NCBI GenBank assembly: GCA_029817715.1
Contig: JARUPY010000097.1
Span: forward strand, 124,001-188,000
Direction: 5' to 3'
DNA: 64,000 nucleotides
Source of the DNA: Melastoma dodecandrum
Taxonomy: Eukaryota > Streptophyta > Magnoliopsida > Myrtales > Melastomataceae
Position numbers and translations under genes: made by a program. Of the stretch, positions 56,291 through 64,000 are shown one piece after another. How positions within the stretch are numbered: position 1 is the first letter of the stretch; each line of letters opens with the position of its first letter. The notes under the pieces are model-generated. The model did not search any database, was not told the DNA's origin, and saw only the letters and a program-made list of their open reading frames with translations.

Positions 56291-57429
56291 GGGTCGTATT
56301 TAGGGAGTTTTTGGAAATTCATGGTGTGTCCTATATGTATTTAAATGATATAGGACACTCATGGTGTGTCCTATATGTACTCTAGTTTATTCGAAGCATC
56401 CCAATGGTGTAAGGCTGTCGACTTATTGGGAAAAAGGAGGAAAATCACTTTGATCTCTTGTTTCGAAGAAATAAGTGGCTCACGAGGAATGGAAAGAAAC
56501 ATATTCTATTTGATATGTATCTATAGATTCTAGTTTAAAATAATCGAAATACCCATCACTAAGTAATTTACTAATGCGTTTCTTGTTTATATGACCAAGT
56601 CTACATTGCTAAAAGCAAGTTGGGTTTGAGTCATGCATTTTTTGTTTCTTATTCTTGATGCAATGTATCAGTTCATGTAAGTTTAAAACATATATATATA
56701 TCACTGTTTAATAATCCATGTAGAGTACACCATTCAAATAAAAGGAATACGCCTTGTCTTTAAATAAAAAAAAACTTTTGGTATCTAAATTGAACACCGA
56801 TATGACGTTTTTCGAGAAACTTGAATAAAACTCCCCCTGAACACAGCTTACAACTTTCATCATACTGTGCTCTCCAAAGAGCAAACTCTTCTCAAAATCT
56901 CAAAGGGTGCTTAGTTGGAATCCCATTCTAACTAAGAATCTTGTGGTTTCGGAGGATCTAGCTACAGGAGAACAAGGAACGGAGAGCTTTCCCCTCTTTT
57001 CCAACCAACTTTTTGGTCTTTCGGCAGTTCGATATATGATTTATCATTCATGGACGTATCCTTCATTTAGCAGCACCTTATGATGGCATATACTTAAAGT
57101 AAAGTTAAGGGCGAGATTTAAACGAGGAAATGCTTACGGTGAATAGCTAGGCGCCTAGAGACGAGGAAGGGCGTATTAAGCGACGGGATGCTTCGGGGAG
57201 GACAGCATGTTTTTAAATTCAAAACAAGTCCATTGAGTAAACTTATTTTATAAGTCTCGACAACTATGCATCTATCCGTGCTCCATTAGCCACTCGTAGG
57301 TGCATCTCGCCCTTGGATAACTATCTACATTCACTTTGTCCATGTAAGTCCACACAGATATGAGAACTACATCCCGAATCTAGGCTCATGAGGACGAAAC
57401 ATAAAATTGTATTCAATCATGAAACTTGA

Positions 57430-58350
57430 AGCATAGCCCTACTTGTGTTCTTTTTTTGGAAGATATAACAATTCTTCTTCCTATGACATTTCTTGCCACA
57501 ATGAAAGCATATTGCTTTTTCGTTATCATATTGGGGAATCTACTGACCCTTTTTTAATTTGGGCTTTTGGCCCGAGTGTGTTGACACGTTCGGTTTCTTG
57601 ACCTTAGGGTTGAACTTCCCTATGCACATTCTCTTGTTGGTATTTTTGATCAACATAGCGCTTGTAATGATTTTCTATTTCAAGTCTTTCTCTACAGTCT
57701 TGAGCATAGTTAACATGCGAGCAAGACTCTTCTTCATGTTGTTCATATTGAAGTTCATCACGAATGGAGCAAATGATGGATGTAACAAACACGGAATGAC
57801 ATCAACTGCCATATGAGTGTCTGTCTTACGACCAAACTTGCGAGCTTCTCAATATACCTAGCATCTTGAGTAGATGACACCCAACTGGGGATTCCTACTT
57901 GCAACTTAGTCACAAAAAATGCTCGAAGGATTTCAAATCTCTTAGTCTGGACACTTCTTTTAAAGAGCTCGCACAAATGGAAATTTATCTCTCTAGCGGT
58001 CATATATACATATTTCTTCTCTAACTTTAGAGATATTGTAGACAACATGAGACATTGCACATCAATAACATCTTTCACATAATGATCATAAATGATCTGA
58101 TTTGCTTCAGAAGTATCCGCACCGGGCATAACCGGTGGTTCATAATTTAGAATATGAAATTTTCTTGCTTGTTTCAGTACAATCTACTGCCTCATGTACC
58201 AATCTAGATAATTCTGTCCATGGATGATATTTTCTTTCTCCAAAATACTTCGCGATGAAAGTTAGTCGACATCTACTACAAATAAAGAATAAATCACTAT
58301 TTGTGATTAAAAATAAAGGATTTTTATAAACTCCTACTATTTTATTCAAA
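57430..58350 (-). pseudogene. Ty1/Copia gag remnant
   Basis: Minus-strand fragments follow the UBN2-type Copia Gag: YDHYVKDVIDVQCLMLSTI, REINFHLCELFKRSVQTKRF, FEILRAFFVTKLQVG and RYIEKLASLV (57758-58129), then SKSL-like spacer and, in another frame, the CCHC zinc knuckle CFHCGKKCHRKKNC near 57480-57520. Stops and frameshifts throughout. No reverse transcriptase or LTR pair found nearby. Confidence 0.65.
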
Positions 58351-59020
58351 ACATAGTAGCTTTTACTAGTAGGTTCGAGAATTAATTAATAATAAATCCT
58401 AGCGAGACCAAATACTCAAATCATATAATTTGCACACAACTGAGATGTTCATACACACCATTTATTAAGTAGGAACTTCTTGGCGATCACAAATACATTT
58501 GACCCTCTGTATACTTAAGTTGGGTTAATATTTTCTGAAACCTATCACCCATGAAGGCAATTAACTGAGCTAACAAATCAACTAATTTAAGTTAAGTTGA
58601 CCTAATTTGAGTTAAGTTGACCTTAGCGGAACGGATTACTCAATTTCAAGCTCATTTTATAACCCAATTGACTCATATTTTCTCAACCATATATTAAGTT
58701 GGCCTACTTCCTTTTACTTATGGGACAGAACTATTTGATATAATTCTAAAATACTTTTTGACCTAGACTATGCCCATCTAGTCACTTATATTACTCGTGG
58801 CCTTTCAAACAACAATCGGTTGGATTGAATTTCAGAATCAATCCAATCTAATTTTGGCTTACTCAAATCTCTCTTGGTCAAATTTCCTTTTACTTTGAGC
58901 CAACTTTAATTTTTTTTACATATGTCCATTAAACCTCTTGCCTTTTAGCGAGCACACTTGATTTGCAAATCTTATTTCACAAACTAAAACTACAAAAACT
59001 GTAAGTTTTTTTATTTATTG
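58351..59020. other. AT-rich intergenic DNA
   Basis: No gene or repeat clearly recognised; a short direct repeat (taatttaagttaagttgacc / taatttgagttaagttgacc) occurs near 58580-58620. Confidence 0.4.
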
Positions 59021-60660
59021 TGTTAGAATTTGTTGGCCCTTTAATTGTGACTAAGAGAGGGCGAATTAGTCTTTTAGCACGAATAGAATTTTCGCGAAAA
59101 ACTCACAGAACCCTCACAACGAAAGACTTAGCTTATGTGATTTACTGAAGCTTAAAGACAAATCGGAACACAATGTTTGTTCAGCAAATACGCCTACATC
59201 CACTTTCAGCAGTTTTCACTAATACTTGTAAGTATAGATTACAGTATAAAAGGTATAACCTTCTGTGATGCAAGAATATGAATTCTTGAACCACGAGGTG
59301 GTAAGACTATCTTAACAAATGTAAGAAACTCTCTTGCTAAGATTGGGATGCGTCTAATCGAATCACAAGGAAATCAACTAAATTCAGCGAGCACAGAACC
59401 CTGGCTGGAAGCTTCAGTCTTCTGTGACTCAGTAGCGGGCTATCCTTTCTATGGATCCGTGATCAGGCTTGATGGCGCTTCCTCCACGTGTTCGGACGTC
59501 ATCTGATGGACTTCTATTTTTGTATTTTCAATTTAACCTGAAAAATAGAAAGATAGAAGTCTACAAGAGGTTACTAGTCCCTCACCACTTGCGCCTGCTA
59601 CGGACTCCTTCTCCTGGACCTGCTGTACGCGGACTCGCCAGCCAGCAACCTTCACTAAGGTCCTGCTGCACGTAGCTTAACGTTACGGACAGCTTCCCAA
59701 CCAATCCTTCAGATCTATAGTCACTAACGCCCACAGAGTGGCTTCATCAATGGACACTTGCTGCAAATAGACAGATAAACAACTACAAAAGGTTGTCAAT
59801 CCCTGAACGCTTACGCCTGCTACAGACTCATTCTCTCTGACCAACTCTGTACGATGACTCGTCAACCAGTGACCCTTCTCCCTAGGCCTTATTGCACACA
59901 GTCTGACGTTACGGATAGTGTTTCGGTCGAGTCCATTGGATCCGTAACCACCAGCGTCTCTGGAGCGGCTTCACCAACGTTGAACTTACTGTAGTCACCT
60001 CCTTCTGTTATTAAGGAAGTTTATTTTACTAAATTTAAATTACGACCAGAAGCATTCCCATAATGCATAAATCATTTGGAACAATCTCTAATTGATTTCG
60101 TATCAATCAGATTCTCCAATCTCAAGATATCGCATTAGAAAAGGTTGGAGTCAGATTCGAACAACAACTTTCTATAGTTAGAAATTTCATTCCCAACCTG
60201 AGAAATCTGATCATGGGCTAGTGCATATATCCGTTGGGGAATATCCAAAATTAATTTTGTAATAATTGGATATTTTAATCCTACGATAGAGCATTATAGA
60301 AAGTTCGATCAAACTACATAAGCAACCTTCTATACAAGGAAAATCAATTATTTATTTCCAAATGAATTGATTCATTCCAAATAAGTTTGTCATTGTATCT
60401 GAACAAAATTCATGTGAGTTGTATGATTATTGTATATTTCTTATTAGCTTAATCTTGTTAATATGGAAATTCTAATTTTGTTATATAATTTCCATATATA
60501 GGAAAAATATATTATTTTTGACTTCTTATGGTTTCTCTTACTAGGTAAATAGTTTAATATTAATTCAAATAATATTCCTAAGTATATTCTTCTTTTTAAT
60601 TTAATAGTATATTCTGCTTCCTCTTATATCCTGTAAAGTTGTTTCTAATCAGCAGTATGT
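59021..60660 (+). promoter_or_regulatory. Non-coding leader or LTR-like region before the pararetroviral primer site
   Basis: Begins near a TGTTAGAATTTGTTGGCCC stretch (about 59027), which resembles the start of some plant LTRs, and ends about ATCAGCA shortly before the primer site at 60661. It contains the 219-bp tandem duplication (59572-60005) and an AT-rich zone with tatata boxes near 60490. It could be the intergenic promoter region of the pararetrovirus or an LTR; a second copy would be needed to tell. Confidence 0.4.
59572..60005. repeat. Diverged tandem duplication, about 215 bp per unit
   Basis: Blocks beginning tacaagaggttactagtccc (59572) and tacaaaaggttgtcaatccc (about 59785) share the order cgcctgctac(g/a)gactc, gactcg(c/t)ca, ac(g)ttacgga and gagcggctt / gagtggctt. 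Divergence is substantial, so the duplication is old. Confidence 0.7.
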
Positions 60661-60672
60661 TGGTATCAGAGC
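60661..60672 (+). promoter_or_regulatory. tRNA-Met primer-binding site of the pararetrovirus
   Basis: Exact tggtatcagagc, complementary to the 3' end of initiator tRNA-Met; used to start minus-strand DNA synthesis in plant pararetroviruses and also in LTR retrotransposons. Confidence 0.8.
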
Positions 60673-60769
60673 CAGTCGGTGTGCCCCTTTTTCCCCTTCT
60701 TTTCAGAGAGAGAGAGAGAATCTGTGAGACTAGTGCCCCTGCCTGCCGTTGTTGCCCACTGCCCGAGCC

Positions 60770-62453
60770 ATGGATACCCCACCTGAGATATTGACTGCCC
60801 CCTTCTCCCTTGAGCCATCCCGCTCCTCTCGTCGTTCTAATGCCAGCATAGAATCCCTGTATGAAATAACGCATAAAGACTGTGATGCTAATCAAGTGGC
60901 CAATACTGAACTGCCATTGCTTAATCCGTACACGACTTTCCATAAGCCCCTTGCAGGACCCATAAGACGGATCAGGACATTAATCAGACAGCCTGCCTCA
61001 TCGGCCCTTGAATATATACAGACAAGTAAGTTCAGTCAACATCCCATACTTGGGACACAGAAAGAACAATTTGTATTTCTGCAACTGCCAGCAGAATTTC
61101 CTGGACTATGGACTGAAAAGGGATATTCCCATCTCCATTTTGGAGCCATAAGACTTGCCCTGACATATCATGGACGTAAAGGACTGCCTGTGACTGCCCG
61201 AATGGCCCTTTTGGACACAAGATATATGGAATATCAACATGCAGTAATTGGAACAATTGAGACAACACTTAACGCAGGAACGGTCTTCGTGACCCTTTAT
61301 CCTAACTTCTGCATGTCTCTCATCAGATTCCATTGAAGCCACCCTTCATTACCAGATGGCGTACCGGGTTCAGAACCATGCTTTGGACATTAGCATGCCA
61401 AATGACGCCCAGAATGCCCTGCTCATTGTGGCCGACTATCATAACCAAAAGGCTCCAACATGCATCCATATTCCCAGGCAAATTCCAAGAGTAGAACTCT
61501 TGAAGCTGCTGCCAGAAAAATGGGTGACAGACTACGAGCAAATCAAGAAAAGGACGGTGCCTATTTCACCAATTCAGTCTACCACTCCTACCTTCTTAAG
61601 AGATAGAGAAGGAGCGGTTACAATCAAGTTTGATCGCTCGTCAGGAAAAGAGCCAGCAACACCTCCCATTTTCCCAGCAATGTTTATGATACAGCCGGTG
61701 CCAAGAAGGAAAAAGCCAGACTCCCTGAATAGAATCATCCACTCATTCGATGGACACGGTAATCCAACGTTCTTTTTCCGAGATCCTCAATCACAGCATT
61801 GCTACTGGGACGTAGGAAGATGCCCAGACTACTGCGACTGTGACGATTGTGAAACACCAGATTACTCCAAGAAACGGAGTAAGATAAGCTGCCAGACAAG
61901 GAGAAATCTCCCAGAGCCAGATAATGACTCTGACTCCGAAGAAGAAGTCTCCTATAAACAGTCAGCAAAAGGAAGAATGGTAAAAGATTCATCTTTACAT
62001 CAACGCTACCAAAGAGGTGATCCGACAGTTGGAACCCTTGGACAGCCCTCTGGAAAATTTGACTACATCGTCAACTATGGAGTACCATCTCCTGAACCAT
62101 ATTCAGAAACAATCATTCCCACAGGATGGGAAAATGAGTTCATGGACAAAGCACCATCAGTACCAGCACACCAACACCAGGCGTGGCAAAATTTCGAAGA
62201 CTTGTCCAAAGACACGAGACGTCCGCTGAAGCAAAAACAGATGATCTTGCCTTGCTACAAGCCCATCCTCAAATGGCAACGAAAGAATCCTTTGACATTT
62301 GGAAATGAGCATTTTTCTGAACCAAAGAGAAAGGCAAAATCAACTCCAGAAGAGAGCTTGCCTATGAAGGTTCAGACCTGTTCTCAAGAAGTACAGCTCC
62401 AAGATTACTACAAGAGCAGCATCCATGCTCCTGCACAAATCATGATGATGTAG
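60770..62453 (+). pseudogene. Pararetroviral movement-protein-like region (30K superfamily), frame broken
   Basis: Two overlapping-order frames carry it. The first (ATG at 60770, to 61336) holds the 30K-type core around HLHFGAIRLALTYHGRKG and the MALLDTRY / IGTIETTL motifs, which in caulimovirids mediate cell-to-cell movement. The second (61356-62453) continues with NDAQNALLIVADY and a long hydrophilic tail with a Cys-rich patch (CYWDVGRCPDYCDCDDC). A one-base change near 61325-61335 separates them. The second frame ends with a TAG in 62451-62453. It is a relic; no intact product is implied. Confidence 0.7.
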
Positions 62454-62471
62454 CCAGAACAATCAGAACTG

Positions 62472-63629
62472 ATGTTTCCAACCCTTGAGGAACATACAGT
62501 CAACAACGTCAGATACACGTGGAAAATTCCAATACCAACAGCTGTAGACGCACAAGGAAATACACAGCGCAACAGCCTTGCAGAAACAGTACTCAATTGG
62601 CAGAGCCAGAATGCGATCTCCCAAAATGAAGCCCTGAAAATCATCCACAAAAAGGTGGAAAATCGCATAGAGAAAACAGAACACAATCTGTATCGCCAGA
62701 TTCAGTCACAGAGTACTAAAATCTCCCAGAAGCTAGACCTGCAACATGACCAGACACATGAAGTGCTAAGAGTTCTTCTCCACTCGTTGGATAACTTCGA
62801 ACAAGGACGATATCCATCACATTTTCAATCAGATCCAGATGAAGAAATTGCCAGATTAAAGAGACTGATTAAGGCGGCTCGGGAAAAGCCTCCATCCAGA
62901 GGATCAGATTTTATGGATATAGGAAGACCTTCTTCCTACTCCCCTTTAGAGGAATATGCCAAAGGTCATTATTTATTTGGGGACCCAACTAAAAAGGATG
63001 TTGCAGACATTAGAGAGATTGCCAGAAAGCAACAGAAACAAGAACGACAGAAGAGTAGGTCTCGACAGGAGAAACAAAAGAAAGAACAACGAAGAGTCGA
63101 GATTCGAGAGGGAAAGCAAAAGATGCCAGGATCCTCTCAAAGACAAAGATCTCCTAGCCCTACAAGATCACAAGACAGTGATAACTCTTCAGAACAAATG
63201 CCTACTCAGCAGCTACTGATAAAGGAAGATAAGCTGCAAAACCATCCCCCAGTTTCTGTTCCACATTGGATGAAAGCAGACAGGCCAAAACATTTTCTCA
63301 AAGATACAAGGATACATTATTCTATGGATCCTTGGAATACTGAACCTGAACAACCTTTTCAAGATGACTCAGACGAAGTAGAAATTTTTATGGCAAAATC
63401 GCCAAGCGAAGAGCCATCCAAGAAACCATCAGAAGAATTTTCCGAATCATCCTTCTCAGAAACATTGACTGAAAGTTCAGAGGCTCAGCCAACATCAGAA
63501 TATTCCACTGAATCAGAATTCTGTGAAATACCTCTAGCCTTCATGGCTGATAATCAACCACAGGTAACCAGAAAGCTCTTCAGACAATTCCTTGGAAGAT
63601 CGGCCAAATCATACACCAAAAGAAAGTGA
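62472..63629 (+). pseudogene. Pararetroviral hydrophilic region (coiled coil, basic and acidic repeats)
   Basis: 385 residues open in one frame, separated from the preceding frame by a stop and a few codons. A helical coiled-coil-like stretch (ALKIIHKKVENRIEKTEHNL) is followed by a basic run rich in Arg, Lys and Gln (about residues 190-225) and an acidic Ser/Glu-rich tail (SEEPSKKPSEEFSESS). This resembles the region between movement and coat domains in several caulimovirid polyproteins. Which mature protein it corresponds to cannot be decided. The frame ends at 63629 and coat-like sequence resumes directly in another frame. Confidence 0.55.
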
Positions 63630-64000
63630 GTCTTTCAAATTTACGATTGACGATATTGACATAGATCAATGGCCACAGCGGTTTAAGGACTTCTATGCGT
63701 GGTGCCTTCAGAAGAGGTTAACGGTTACCTCCTCAGTAGAGATACTTTCAGACTTAACAACAAAGTTCAGAGGAATGCTACAGACTTGGTGGAATCAACT
63801 GACAGAACAAGTTCAGATTCAACTGATAAGCCTTCCATTCCAAGAATTTCTTGCACAGCTCTACATGAACTTTATTGGAAGTCCAGAGAACTTGATTGAA
63901 GACCAGAGAAAAGAATTCTTCAAAATACACTGCTGTTCATACAAAAAGAAGGACATCAATCGACATTTCAAACGGATGATTACATTGTTCATAAATCTTG
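63630..64000 (+). pseudogene. Pararetroviral coat-protein-like region, partial
   Basis: Reading a different frame from about 63630 gives FTIDDIDIDQWPQRFKDFY, then LTTKFRGMLQTWWNQL, FQEFLAQLYMNFIG and FFKIHCCSYKKKDINRHF. The W-rich helix and the C-C-S-x-K-x-K-D-x-x-x-H/R-x-F block are characteristic of caulimovirid coat proteins. Truncated by the window edge. Confidence 0.7.

Larger units (their letters stand above)
60661..64000 (+). mobile_element. Endogenous pararetrovirus (Caulimoviridae-like), 5' part, continues past the right edge
   Basis: Starts with the tRNA-Met primer-binding site tggtatcagagc (60661-60672), followed by a movement-protein-like region, coiled-coil and basic regions, and a coat-protein-like region. 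The order is that of plant pararetroviruses. Frame breaks near 61330, 62450 and 63630 indicate an old, decayed integrated copy. Protease, reverse transcriptase and RNase H would lie beyond position 64000. Confidence 0.75.

Noticed and set aside
60596..60943. Minus-strand open frame over the pararetroviral primer site
   Set aside because: Antisense to the better-supported plus-strand viral layout and without any recognised family.
1..64000. CRISPR arrays, bacterial operons or phage modules
   Set aside because: Intron-bearing plant genes and plant transposons throughout; tandem repeats here lack the repeat-spacer structure of CRISPR.

Overview
This window is nuclear DNA from a core eudicot, probably a rosid. 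It has AT-rich intergenic DNA, intron-rich genes with GT-AG introns, a plastid/mitochondrial-type topoisomerase I, pentatricopeptide-repeat (PPR) sequence and typical plant transposons. From memory, the conserved genes (ENDOV, SURP/CID protein, topoisomerase IA, USP-kinase, ChaC-like glutamylcyclotransferase, PBA1) follow the same order as Arabidopsis chromosome 4 around At4g31150-At4g31300. The window therefore looks like one ancestral block opened up by transposons.

Layout. 1-3000: a 44-bp minisatellite and a decayed endonuclease V gene on the minus strand, with frameshifts and both catalytic Asp positions read as Asn. 3000-6370: AT-rich repeats with tRNA-like sequence and a hAT-like element carrying a hAT dimerisation-domain remnant. 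6370-17400: a large Mutator-like element (MULE) whose inverted ends are built from about nine copies each of a palindromic unit. It holds a broken MULE transposase, a broken plant-mobile-domain (PMD) gene, a hAT-type MITE carrying a tRNA-Met copy, and a 5.1-kb Ty3 chromovirus. 17480-18345: a foldback MITE. 18409-18876: mitochondrial ribosomal protein uL11. 19250-21290: a duplicated segment and a PPR pseudogene.

21611-54143 is the gene-rich core: SURP/CID RNA-processing protein (minus), topoisomerase IA (22 coding exons, plus), USP/kinase gene (minus, frame break near its N-terminus), a 6.55-kb MULE with 1.1-kb inverted repeats and a perfect 9-bp target duplication (38851-45404), a second decayed MULE transposase (about 46320-47530), a ChaC-like gamma-glutamylcyclotransferase and proteasome beta1 (PBA1). 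54144-64000 is repeat-rich: SINE-like sequence, a subterminal-repeat element, a Copia gag remnant, and an endogenous pararetrovirus that starts at a tRNA-Met primer site near 60661 and runs off the right edge.

No previously undescribed functional system is proven by reading alone. The most unusual items are the palindrome-ended PMD-carrying MULE split in its coding sequence by a dated Ty3 insertion, the nearly intact long-TIR MULE with an opposite-strand accessory gene, and the endonuclease V relic. Exon coordinates come from reading splice signals and keeping frame; no alignment or transcript data were available.
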